DNA of 64,000 bases, taken from positions 19,020,717 to 19,084,716 of the forward strand of contig OY727098.1 of the NCBI GenBank assembly GCA_963402885.1, in the 5' to 3' direction. The translations under genes and the position numbers were made by a program. The DNA comes from Antedon bifida. Lineage: Eukaryota; Echinodermata; Crinoidea; Comatulida; Antedonidae. Positions 26,221-38,700 of this stretch are shown in pieces (position 1 is the first letter of the stretch; the number at the start of each line of letters is the position of its first letter). A model generated the notes under the pieces. That model searched no databases. It worked only from the letters and a program-made list of their open reading frames with translations, and was not told the origin of the DNA.

Positions 26221-29200
26221 TCATGGTACACTGGCACTTAATTGATCATTTCTCTCACCAATTCGTTGGAGTCTATTGTGTTCCTGAAATCATAAAAAAA
26301 ACAATTATTTATTATTCATTTTTGTTTTCTTTATCCATCCACGTTTACTGGTTCGATTTGGTATAAACAAATCTAATCAGTTTATTATCGAAACATGGAT
26401 ACAAAGTTTTCTTAGTATAGCTACCTCAAAGTCAAATGTATAAATCAATTTCTCAGTAAATATCATAAAAAAACTCACCCTTGAGGTTTCACTGAGTATA
26501 TACTGGTCCTCTCTCATTTTCATTCTGTGCTGCTGTAAAGTTAGGTAACCTTCTTCTCTGTTGGCATGGGCCTAGAAAAAAAATATAAGAACATGATTTA
26601 CAATTTTGTACAATTATAACCTGAACAATAACTAACAAATTAATAATGAATGTTCATGAGTTGAATCAGGAGACTTTTGAGTTGAAAAATTGACTATTAT
26701 ATTCAATGAGTGGAATAGGATAGTCAAACTTTCGACCAATGATTATTTTTTACACCTCCTGTTAGCACACTGCTAAAGGATGATTTAAATCACGTATCTT
26801 GTCTGACCGTGCAATAGTACTCCTTGAAATGGTAAAAAATAATACATGGCACATATATAGATAGATATGAAAACAACCAATACATATTTTGCAAAGATAC
26901 ACTTAGTTGTGTTATGAACTATGGTATAATAATTACCTTATCTAATTCAGCTTGTTCTCGTAAAAGTTTTTGTTCTAATTCCTTCTCCTTTTCTAAACAT
27001 TCCAACATTTGTCGTTTAACAGTTTCTGCATTCTTTCTTCTTAGTTCAAGAAGTTTGCCTTTAAGACGTTTGCACATTTGTTCGCGTTGTTTACGTGTGT
27101 ACTCCGCATTTCGTACTTTGTTGAATAGGTCATGCTCCATCTCCTCAAGTTTGTTAACCTCTTTCTATAGAAACAAAAAACACAAAACAGTGTTTAGAAT
27201 GAAGATATTATTTATCATCAATAGAAAAGAAATGGCCAAGAATTCTCTTCTAAGGCAAACAAGATACTTTGCTTAGCCCAAATAATCAGTAAAAAATCTG
27301 AACTTCTTCTTGGGTCAAACAAATCACTATCACTGATCTACCAAATTAGTGGAGCTGTTGGGATCCCAAGCTGTTGCATGGTGTTTAACATGCTTTCCTT
27401 CAAATAACAAGGTGAAAGGTCAATCCTGACCTATGCCAGGGTTGTAACTCACTCTTTATAAGCACGATAAATTATAATTAATAGTTTATATATCCGGTAA
27501 TTGACAAGTTACTTGCTGTTGGATGCATATGAAAACAAAAACAAAAACATACCGTTATGTGTTTTAAATTGTCCTCATTTTCACGTCGCTTTGCTTCATA
27601 ACTTCGCTTTTGATACCTTTCTTCCCACTGTAACTCCTTGTTTTCAAATTGCTTTCTTTTTTGGAATGAAATGTCCCTCAACCGCGTTTGTTTTCTAGCC
27701 TCATGAGCCTATGAAGAAGAAAATAATTATTATAAATATCTGGCAGAAAAACAAGTTATTTATAATTGTTGATTAAAATGTCAGGGTTAATGATTGGGTA
27801 TAGTTTTATGTACATATTTCAAAATGTCTGATATTTATAAGTGTACTGTACTTGAGAAAGAAGATAATTTAACATAGCAGAATCATAATTGATCATGAGG
27901 AGGAGCTAGTCCACATACAGCCTCATTCATTCTAGATTATAGCCTTTAACATTTTATGTGCCTCTACTTTTTAACTGTGAAATGTTTTGTGGGAATGAAA
28001 CAGGGCCATATATAATCTTAATCTTCGATCTGCACAAGTAAATTCTCTTTTGTGGGAAATTGTAGTATAAAACATGATTAATATTAAATAACCTGAAGAC
28101 GGCTGTTCATTTTCTTGCTCTTCAGGTCTAACTTGCAATTCAAGGCAGCCTCTTGTAGTTGCCTTTGAAGAACTGAATTATCTTGAAGTCTATTGCGGGT
28201 ATCTAATAGTTGCCTTCCCTCTGCAAAATACAATAATTATCAGACTATCATAAACCCAACAGGGAAAATGTGTTTGTGTATATGTATCAGTAGACCAATG
28301 GATTTTGGTGCCATAGCTTGGTTTTGCAAGGTGTTTAATAGCAAAGAGCAATGCCTGATCATACTCTGTGCGTAATTCAAGTTGTCTTTAATTCAGAAAC
28401 CATATTCATAGAATTCCACAGATACAAAAAAAGAAAAAATTCTAACCATCTCTGGATTTCTCCTGCAAGTTTGATTTTGAGACAACCAAATCAAGACTCA
28501 GTCGCCGCCTATTGGTTTCAAACTGATCTCCCTTATTTTGTGTTTTCTTTACTTTCGTCTCGAAAGTTTCTTCTAACTCATTACCAACGTTCATCTTGTT
28601 CTTTGCTTCAGAATGATGGTCTCTGGAAGAAACATAAGTAACAAGTTCTGTTATAATGTTCGCAAAAATGAGATTGTATCAATTTAATTATTCTAATCCA
28701 ACAGAAAATTTACTCTCTAATTATAGGATGGATATACAAAATGGTTCTTATAAATTAAGTATCATTTCAGGCTACCATATAAGTGGTCTCAACAGTAAAG
28801 ATGTCAAGTCAGAGATTCTGAGTACAGATCTGAGTACAATCACAGATTTGTTTATCTTTATTATTTGAAATATAGCTGATTTATTTTATTTACACTTTAT
28901 TAACATATTTCTTTGGCATCAATATTTTTCATTTTTTCTATCTTTAAATGTAAACCTACTTGATATGCTGAAAATGTATGGCTCTTCTTTTCTGCGCTTC
29001 CATGTTTACAGCTAGGGCAATTTCCGCAAGCTCTCTGTTCAACTTAAATGTTTCCTCCTCCTTCATCTCCAACTTCTTTGTATATTCTTCATTTAAACGC
29101 ATCACTTCTGATCGTCTCACTTCAATCTCTGCTATTTTTGCTCTGTACTTTCTCTCCAAATCACCACTGTAGAAAGAATAATCAAAACGTGAAAAGGCTT

Positions 29201-31462
29201 GTTTATACTAGTCTGATCAAACTTTTATGTGACAAAACAAGGCCATATACATGGCTGTAGTCGCGTTCTCAAGTTAGTGTTTATCGACCAACCAACCGAT
29301 CGACATAGTGAGCTGTAGAGTCGCGTTGCACGTGACTAAAAATGTGATGCTCATATGAACACGATGACATCATATCACTACCATAATTGGGCATATCACT
29401 ACCATTTTTTAGGCACAGAGCTTTATAGTTGATATGATATGCTGAATATGAATGTTGATAATTATACAGAAGAGATTTATACCAATTATGTAGGCGTAGG
29501 CTTGTATAGTTTGTTTTGTTTTCTCTCAGCTTGTTAGTTGAGTTTTTATCTTGGTTGGCTTTAAAAAAAATGGTCAAAGTGGTAATAAAATAAATTATTT
29601 TTTAAATTTTCTTACACTGATACAAATATCTTTCTGTCTTCGTCCTTTTCTTGCTGTGATTTTGTGATTGTTTGTTCAATTTTATTTTTGTTCATCTGGA
29701 AAAGATAATAGATGGATGGATAATAATTAAATAATTAAAAATCATATCAATTTAAATAAAAAAACATTTTTTTTAGGTTGGATTTTTAATTGAAAAGACT
29801 CTAAACTTACTTGTTCCTTTTTATGTACATGATCTCTGGTAATGAAAAACTCTTTCTTTTGATTTTCAAGTAATTTTTTGGCTTCTGTTTGCTTCTTTCT
29901 TATAATCGCTGTTAATAAAAGAAATCATGAAAAATAAGAGTTTTTAAATTAATTTAACGGATCTAAATTTAGGGCACATAGGGTACAATGTATTTTCGCC
30001 TTAGTTAACCAAATATGGCCAAATATTCTACAACAAATATTATACATAATGGCAATAATTTGTAACAAAATAATATGATTATTATTTTACCATTTTCATA
30101 GTCTCTCATGGTCCGTCTAAGGTGCTGTTGATTTTTTATAACATCGCCCTCAAACCTCTTTAGTTCACGTTCTTCTTGTTTGTGTTGCCACATATGATCC
30201 TGCAGATTTCAGTAAAAGGTATCTCATAATAGTCATCATTGTTTATTTTCATTACATAAAAAAACAATTTTAATTGAGTTCAGACAGGAGATGAAAAACT
30301 GAATACATTTATAATAATAAAACAATTCCATTGTACAAACAGAAACATTTCACTATAATTAACCACCCCGATCCAGGCATTAACGCAAAATACAATGGCA
30401 ACAAGACGTTTAGTCAGCCTGGTTACTGTCCTCTAAATGAGTTTAATGTTTCTGAAATTACATTATGACGTGCTAGTTATAGCTGGCTGGCTTATCTTAT
30501 TTTGTGTGCACAAAGGATTGAGTTTTTCCGGCAAAAAGTAAGGGAACCCCTATCTCTACCTTCTCTTTAATTTGTAATATTTGAAGAATAATACTTCGAC
30601 ATGTCTATAAAACTTTATCTACCATACCCATAAACTAAAACCGAATGATTATAATGCAGGATATAGCATACCTCAATCACTTTCATTCGTTTGTCAAAGT
30701 CCTTTTCCTCTTTACCGATCTTAGACATAAGGTCTATGACTGTGGAAGACTTGGCTTTACTGACTGGTGTTGATGTCTTGACAGGCTGAGGATGATCTGG
30801 TCTTGACCTTCTACTTCCTTTTAAAGGACCTGTTTTTGTGTCCACTACTTTGCCTTTCAGTTCAAAGGAATGAGTGTATTTCGATGAGTCTAGGTAGCCA
30901 TCTGGTCCACATTTTCGTTCTTGTTCTCTGCAGACAGGAAAAAAATGGAAATTATAAACTAGGTGTTAATCTTGCAGTTTGATGATAAACTTGGAAATTA
31001 TAAACACTCAGATATATGAAGTAAATAACCAAAACTCGCTTAAAATAAGACTATTAAAAACAAAGTAAATTAATGTACATAGAAATAAGTAAGGTTTCTT
31101 TATTCTAATCTAAAGGAGATTAGATTACCCTAAACAATCCCAAAAGTACCTCAATCTGGAAGTTCCCAGATGATTCAAGGACTTGGAAATCTAGGATGTT
31201 GAAATCGGATGAGAAAGGGTGAAGGAGGCTATAATAATTGTAAAATGAAGTGCTGTAGTGTGGGGTGGGGCAACCATATCTTCCCCGGTCTGCTATGAAC
31301 GTATGTACAAAATACTAACCTAAGAAAGGCAGCATACTCTTTGCCATTCTTTTTATCATCATCTTCTTCATAATCATTGCCCAAGCTCAGTGCAAGTGTA
31401 TCATATCTTGATTTTACCTTTTGATTGGTATCAAATGGTAAAACAAGCTTCCCAGAACTCAT
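26221..31462 (-). CDS. Coiled-coil protein, probably ciliary (578 aa)
   Basis: Twelve phase-consistent coding exons (minus): 31462-31320, 30927-30672, 30199-30091, 29908-29811, 29695-29616, 29166-28960, 28622-28447, 28220-28093, 27708-27553, 27164-26937, 26571-26479, 26283-26221, stop TGA. ATG follows an acceptor by one base; a 5'-UTR exon ends at 31861. The N-terminus (MSSGKLVLPFDTNQKVKSRY, then an acidic EEDDDKK patch) precedes a Ser/Pro/basic linker (about 65-105). The remainder is almost entirely Lys/Glu/Arg/Gln-rich coiled coil (for example MKEEETFKLNRELAEIAL), with no TM segment or catalytic motif. I do not recognise the family. A ciliary role is inferred from composition, divergent pairing with CFAP299, and X-box-like sites in the shared promoter. 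Confidence 0.85.
29238..29342. repeat. Short dispersed repeat, copy 1
   Basis: The roughly 105-bp block starting AAGGCCATATACATGGCTG and ending GAGTCGCGTTGCACG recurs at 40697-40797. Terminal GTCGCGT and ACGCGA motifs form imperfect inverted ends, suggesting a small MITE. It lies in an intron of the coiled-coil gene. Confidence 0.8.
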
Positions 31463-31861
31463 TCTGTCAGTAAACAAATGAATAATATTTATTATACATT
31501 ACATGAATTTAATTAATAATAAAATACTGCTTCTTTAGTCTAATCTGTTAATTAGGACAGTGTCAATACTCACTAAACTGGAACCTCTTTAAAGATTTGA
31601 GTCTAGGTCGTAGGCCTACATACAACAGCATGTAGCAGAGCCAAAGCCCGAGCCAATGATGCACCGAATTCAATCCCCTGCACCGATACCACCAGCCTAG
31701 CTAGCGTACGCTAAACAGCGATCTTAAATTAGTTTAGTTTTATTAGTAGCAGACTCATTTTCTATTCCTAGAGGTAGGCTATTTTATTGATCAACTAAAA
31801 TTAACACTAGGCCTAGCTATATTTATTTATACGTTATTTAAATGTATCTTACTAACTTACA

Positions 31862-32507
31862 TGTTTTTAACACTCAAAACTTTGTTCTTGGCCAGTACGT
31901 TTTAGGAAACCGGTTGACTATCCAACAAAATAACGTAAACACAAAGTTGACCTATGACAGTTCCTATAGCAACCAACCAATCAATTAAGCACGTGCTAAC
32001 ATCATTATGCAATTTAGTAATTGTTTCAAATACACAATTCTAATCAGATTGGTTAGATTAGTTTGAAGTTATAAAATAATTAAACAAAAAACAGCATGTA
32101 AAAAAAAATAGTCATTATAATAAATATTATAAACATTTTTTTTATTCAGTGGAAAAAAATCAGATTAAAAACCAATGAGAGGGAACTTCCCTGCTTTATG
32201 TTGCTAAGCGACAAGTGATTTGTTTGCCAGTATTAATACGCAATCAGTTTTAATTTGCATCGATTTGAATTCGGAAAAAGGGTTTATTGAGGGAAAAAAA
32301 AGTTGAAATCACGATAATATTATTATAATAAACATTATCAGTTGTGAAATGATTACATAAATAGTATAATTTGCAAAAATGTATGCACTATTTGATCCAA
32401 AATGTATCCGCCCATGTGTTCTTTGGCTTTGTTTTTATGTTTTCGGTCCATTTAGGTTGTGAAGTGGAAGAGTTCTTTTCATATTTCCAACTTTATTGTC
32501 TTAAATA
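31862..32507. promoter_or_regulatory. Bidirectional promoter with two X-box matches
   Basis: About 650 bp separates the 5'-UTR donor of the minus coiled-coil gene from the CFAP299 start codon. GTTCCTATAGCAAC (31960-31973) reads GTTGCT-AT-AGGAAC on minus, and GTTGCTAAGCGAC (32200-32212) lies on plus. Both fit the RFX X-box consensus RYYNYY-N1-3-RRNRAC. One lies near each gene, the usual arrangement for ciliary gene promoters. No TATA box is needed or evident. Confidence 0.6.
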
Positions 32508-34918
32508 ATGGAAGAAGAGGTAGCTTCGGGTAGTGATAACATTGTCACAGAGTTTAGCACATATGAAGACTTTCTTGATTCTCAAATAACATCACTAGAT
32601 CTTTATTATCTTGAGGTAAGTTAGGCACACAAATCCTCTAGCCTAGCTAGGCCTAGGCCTAACCGTTTTTGGTTGTTGTTGGTACGTGGAGCAGGCCGCC
32701 TAGCCAACCATCGGCGGCCTCGTAAGTGAGGTAGACCCAAAGCGCCTAGGCCTAGGGCCTAAGTGTGATCTAGGTGTAGCCCGCTTCGGTAATAGGCATG
32801 GCAAAATAGGGCCCCGGGCCTATGCCTGTAATTATTTACGGTTTATTTTTTGTTGTCTTCTTTCAATAAATAAATGTTATTGTTAATGTTATCATCACAT
32901 TGTTTTTATTTAATTTTATAATTTGTTTTTTGTAAAAAAAGGATGAAGAATTAGCCCGGCAATTAGTTGAGCTTGGTTACAGAGGAAGCGGTGAAGTTTT
33001 AAAACGAGAAGAGTTTGAAGCTAGAAAACAAGCAGCCGAAGCAAGTCGACTTTCAAAGAGAAGTCAACAGAAGTTAGTGTGGCTTTTTATATAAACCTAC
33101 TAACTAAGGGCCTACTGTAGGCCTAGCATTTAGGCCGAGTGTTTTTATTGTTAATTGTTATTAAACGTCAATAAAAATTTCATTTAATTCAATACATTTA
33201 AACTACTTATTTGTATAGAACACTAGCAAGTTCAGGAAAGCAACTGAAAAATCCATTTCTGAAAGCACTAGCGCAGAGAGAGGAAGCAAACAGAAGCGGC
33301 AAGATGACATCTATTATATTTATACGCGACAAAAACGGCAAAGGTCAGGAAATTTCTGGATACATAGATTTTGCGCACAGATTGAAAACCGAAGATTTCG
33401 AACCCTACTTTGCTGGAAAGAAACGATTACTTCCTAGGCCATCTGATCTTAGGTAAGCATGAACAAAACGCCGCGGTAATAATTAAGTCACGTTTTTACA
33501 TTTTAACAGTAAAATAACAACATGTTCAAATCAAACTGTATTTTAATAATGAAATTGCATACACCAGGCCTTGTCTTTTGAAAATTATAGGTGTGCTACA
33601 AATTGCACTCCTCAATATATTCAGGTGTGCTGTTTGTATTTTGGTGTGTAGAAGTTTGCCAAATTTAAGGGTGTTGTAAATCGCACTCCTCAAGGACAGT
33701 TTAGGAGTGCGTTAGGTGAGTGATCGCACTCGCTCGCCTTAAAAGACAAGGCCTGATACACAATGCATTACAGAGAGTCAGATGTCAATTTGACAATTTA
33801 TAACAATATTAAAACATCACATCACACAGTTACACACGAAAATAGTTTTTTAATAAAGATAAAACACATTACACACACAAATAATTATAAATTAAAAAGA
33901 GAAAAAGCACTGTATTAAAATTTGAATATGATGTGAATTAAACTAATTATGTACATGTATCTATTAACAATAACTATAAATAAACAACTGCACTATAATA
34001 GCATTTTAATTTCTTGATTCTAGTTTTTACAATTGGGAAACGCAAACTTCAACGTCGAATCCAACACCTAACTATCAAGTTATTGCGGAGAATGCAACAG
34101 GACTTTTATTTAAAAACAAGCGTGATAGAAAAATATTAAATGTAGACCCAAAGGTATGTTTAAATGCTAATGATTGATGCTAGTGAGCTCCCGTGTCATT
34201 TTTGGATGGTAGATTGAAGACGGAAGGACGAATGTTAAATCAACCATGTCATACAGTCTTGATAATAAACAAAATGCATGCAAAGATTAGTCTTGTCAGG
34301 ATCTTAGGAAATGTGTTCTTTTGTGGGCTAATCCTAGATATCAAGAGTTTTAATTATGCTGCATTTTTTGTTTGTTTATGTATGTGTAACTCTCGTCCAA
34401 CGCCCTGAAACGAAAGCTCACAATTTGTTGTTCAATGCTTAACAGTAAACCAATATTGTATGTAGTCCTATACAGTCTATCTAATACAACTATCCTAAAA
34501 CAGCCTTTCTGTTCACAGGCCCATAGGTACATATTTATAGAATACATAAATTGTGAATACATAAAATATACAAAACAAAAGAGTTCATCCTATGAGAAAC
34601 CTCTATTTGGGAGAGACCCCTGTTCAGTAGAAACTCCTTTCTCTTAAAACAAAGGGAAAAATAACAAAAAAAGGGCAATAATATTGCCCTTCGTGCTAAC
34701 TCCTATTATTGGAACACTTTTTTATTTTTATCCCAAAGACTCCTATTTTTAAAGTAAAGAACCTCAAATTTCATTATTATATATTTCATGTGATATTTAT
34801 ATTGTATTTTTTTCAATAGGCTCCCACACCAGGTGACAACTCTACTAGAACACCTATAGACTGCCCTCAGTATATTCAAGTCGTAATCTATGATCACATC
34901 ACCAGACGAAAGACGTAA
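32508..34918 (+). CDS. CFAP299: Cilia- and flagella-associated protein 299
   Basis: Five exons with consistent phase: 32508-32615, 32942-33072, 33219-33452, 34024-34153, 34820-34918 (TAA); ATTAAA polyadenylation signal at 34973. The predicted protein is 233 aa, the length I recall for human CFAP299 (C4orf22). It matches that family throughout: [74 protein letters not shown] and the C-terminus [13 protein letters not shown]299 is a conserved protein of ciliated eukaryotes linked to cilia and sperm flagella; its exact biochemical role is unsettled. Introns carry a small hAT-like MITE (33565-33755) and a short palindrome (34671-34691). I see no breaks. Confidence 0.97.
33565..33755. mobile_element. 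hAT-like MITE with 15-bp TIRs
   Basis: Perfect terminal inverted repeats CAGGCCTTGTCTTTT / AAAAGACAAGGCCTG bound 191 bp in CFAP299 intron 3. ATACAC lies directly outside both ends and looks like the target duplication. CAG termini suit hAT-type elements, though those usually make 8-bp duplications. Internally it has alternating GGAGTGC and GCACTCC blocks. Confidence 0.85.
34671..34691. repeat. Perfect 10-bp-stem palindrome
   Basis: AAGGGCAATA, one base, TATTGCCCTT in CFAP299 intron 4. Function unknown. Confidence 0.75.
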
Positions 34919-35708
34919 ACTTGAAGAATTTAGATTAGTAGTACATATTTTACCTATTACTGTAAATGTATTATTAAAGTTTATATAAATCAAATGTTAA
35001 CAGTGTCGTGTATTAGTGGTGTCAATAAGAAGCTTTCGCCCCACTGGACTGTGGAGCTGTTGAGTAAAAAAGTCATACTGCACATGTGCAGAAATAATAA
35101 TGGGCATGTTGGAGCATGTGCAGAATGACTTTATTACTCGGCAGCTCTGTAGTCTAGTCGAAAACGGAAGTGCCCATTTCAGTACATACACATTACCAAT
35201 GTAACAGCATAATATTATGTTTGAGCAATTCAAATTTATTGATACATACTGTAATATGCCATATAGCTATTTAGCAGGCTTTGATTGGGATTACAACATG
35301 TAGGAAGTGAAAATAAACTTACTCCATTGTTACAGAAAACGAAATATGTTTGCAGAACGGATGTATTTATGGTGACAGTCTCTTCCCTATTTTCTCAAGT
35401 CATACTTTCAACCAAGACGATCAATCCTTAATTTTAACGTATACTTATTTACTTGCGATTATAATACATTTAAAAGCACATTTGATTTAATTTACAGCAA
35501 ATATGGCTTTCCGTGTGCACTACCAATTAGTTTTTAATGGGCGTTTATTCGAGCGAGGCGGTACGGTCAATGCATTATACGAACAATTTGCTGTATATAT
35601 TTTGTGTATTATTCGAGTGAGGGTGAGGGGTGTTTATTTAAAACGGGGCGTTTATTGAAATAAATATATTTTCTTACACACTTGTATCGTTGTGCATGGA
35701 ATGTATAC

Positions 35709-38700
35709 TCATGCTTTAGGTATCACGTAGATGTTATCTTGAGACGGAGAGATATCTTCGTATTCGTCATCATAAACTCCTGGAGAGCAGTCGTCTTTTT
35801 CTGACATCTTCGACACCTGATAACTGCCATCTTTTAAACGTATCAATCTATTACCTTTTGAAGCAGAGATATCTTCGTATTCGTCATCATCAACTCCTGG
35901 AGAGCAGTCGTCTTTTTCTGACATCTTCGAAACCTCATAACTGCCATCTCTTACCAATCTATTATTTTGAGAAGAAGACATATCTTCGTATTCATCATCA
36001 TATATTCCTCCTGGACAACATTCGTTTTCTTCTGGCGACTTCGACGACTTACAACTATTGTCTTCCATAGGTACCAAGTAGAGAGTATCTTGATTGTTAG
36101 GAGTTTTATCTGGATGGAGAATAGTTTCGTAGATATCTTCATCAATTCCTGCACATCCGTCATCAACATCTTGATAGACATCTTCATCTGTCTGACCAAT
36201 TATAGTACGTTTGATAAATGATGTCTCGTGACCAGTTTGAATATACGTATTACTAAGACCCTTCTCTGAAGGCATGTTCGGATTGTCTGCTAAATCACAT
36301 ACATGCTTTCTTCCTCGTTGCTTTTTGTGACGACAGATTACAGTTATAAGACATACCGTGGCTGCAAGAATAAATAGAAGCACCCCAGCGCCAACATAGA
36401 TGAAACTATAAAGTAAAAAAAACAATATGGTTTTGAAGAAAAACTTAAAATGTAATTTGATCAATCATTCGCTTTCGTCCTAGTTGGAATCAAGCTTAAG
36501 GATGGGATACATTACATGTAAAATAGCTTACTTAACATACTGAAGCCATGATTGATTTTCCATTACGTCAATATGAACCAATACAAAATCCATTTTTGTG
36601 TTTCCGATAACGTCGGTGGCACGAATCCAAATTTGGTATGTTCCAGATTCTTCTTCGTCTTTAAAGTAAATATCGACAATTTCTTTCTATAAATTGCAAG
36701 CAAATTGAATTATTAGAATGCTTTAAAATAGTTTATAAAGACCTGTTTAAACACCTTTCTTACAGAAACAAATACAATTATTAGATAAACAAAAGGTTAA
36801 TTCTTTGCTATATTTTGTTTCTGATTTATATTTAGCTTCGTTTGTTACATCTTTGCTCCAATAAACAGGCCTCTATGGTATTGTATTTTATATTGAAAGT
36901 AGGCTTACTGTGTTGTTTGAATAATTACTACAGTACTGTATAAAAATAGCAAAAATTATATGTTAAGGTAACCTACAAGTTTTGTTATATCTTTCCAATC
37001 TGGTTTCAGTAACGTTTCTCCTTCAGTGTCATCCTTTAAAAGTCCGAATTCAAATTTAATAATTCCATTTATATTATTAATAGCTGATACGGGACGCCCC
37101 GATGGATGTGCCTCTGAATCGTAATCCAATGTGACGTCATCATCGGTTTTAATTGCAAGTAAAAGACTTTCGTTCATGTGGAGTTTGTTTATGAAGTGAC
37201 CATTCCATGATAACGTTACCTAAAAAATATATATACATTACCGAACGTTAATATTATACTTGTAAACATTACGATGCATAGGAATGATAAATATATAGAT
37301 AATAATGAAACACCTTTAATCATGAAAATGTTTCCGAAAATGAAATGAATTATTATGTTGATACCGAAATAAGACTAGAAACCCTCCTTGCCACCATGTT
37401 CCAATGGTTCTTTTAAACAAATTTGACCAATATTCTGATGAAGCGCTTGCCAGAGGTAGTGATTTTTTAAACGAATGTTATAAGAAAAATATAGAGCAAG
37501 CAACTCAATATATTATTCAATGGATTATATAAATATATTGTTATCTTTGAAGAAATTGATAGTCAAACCTAAAAAAAAAAGAAAATGTTTTTTAACGAAT
37601 AATATTTCGTGTATCGCTGATTATATAATAATAAAAATTCAGAAAAATAACGTACAGCTTCGTTTTTAAAGACTGACAATGTGCTATTGTCTATAATTGA
37701 GTCTTCACCAACTGTCAGATAGATTGGATTATCGTCAATGATACTGATTTCACTTTGGTTATCATAAATAAAACAACGCCGTGCATTACGTGTGTTTCCA
37801 GCGACATCATCAACCGTCAATATGACACAGTAAACACCTGTTATATTAAAGAACAATACGTTGTTGTGTAAGGTTCGTATTGGGGTGACTTTGAAAAGGC
37901 CGACTTTGTAAAAGGGCGACTTGATCACTCCCTATCACTAGGCTTAATTCTAAGCACAATGCAAAGTTATTTATGGAAATAACAGTATTTTAAAAATATA
38001 TACAACTTCTGAATTAAATGTATTTACATCCGTTGATGACCACATGAACTTAAAAGCAAACTCACCAGTTGATGTCAGTTTAAATGTCACACGATATTCC
38101 CCACTTCTCTGTATATAATTTAGAGGACCAAAATCATCTTTGGGAATTAAAATATCATTTTTTGCTGCCATTTTGAAAACGCGGCACTTGTAAGGTTGTG
38201 CTGTCAATCTAGAAATATAGTCAGTCCATGCCGTCCAACTAATATTAACTTCAATCTAGAAGGAAACATAGCAGTGTATTTTTTCTACACATATAAATAA
38301 AATAATAAAAAGGTATTTATTGAAGTACAAAAACACCGTGTGTGTTAGTCATATTGAACACAACACATTTTAAAACACTGGTCTATAATGCAGAGTAACA
38401 ATGTATTGTTGTACCAAGTAGTATAAAGTAAAAACTAGGAAGATACCCAAATCTCGTACAATAAATATTTTATTTTGGGGCAGAAACAAGAACTTTTTCC
38501 GTTTTATTTCTATAGAAATATGGAATACTGTACATTTAAGAATACTCATCTTCAGCTACAGTTACTCTAATTATATACATTTAATACAGTCAAGCATATA
38601 ATAATAAATCATTATCCCTAGTTCTACCACAGCAAGCTGTCGTTTGACTAGAATACAATATTTGTACTCTTGTGTATATATTACCATTCTCGTATATGGA

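Noticed and set aside
26914..29260. Several plus-strand open frames over the coiled-coil exons
   Set aside because: Antisense shadows of the minus-strand exons, which have consistent splice phases and a typical coiled-coil composition.
29281..29577. 98-codon minus frame between coiled-coil exons
   Set aside because: Lies in an intron, overlaps a dispersed repeat, and has no splice-phase link or recognisable domain.
35858..36221. Plus- and minus-strand alternative frames over the gene A tail
   Set aside because: Shadows of the 3' exon of gene A created by its internal repeat.
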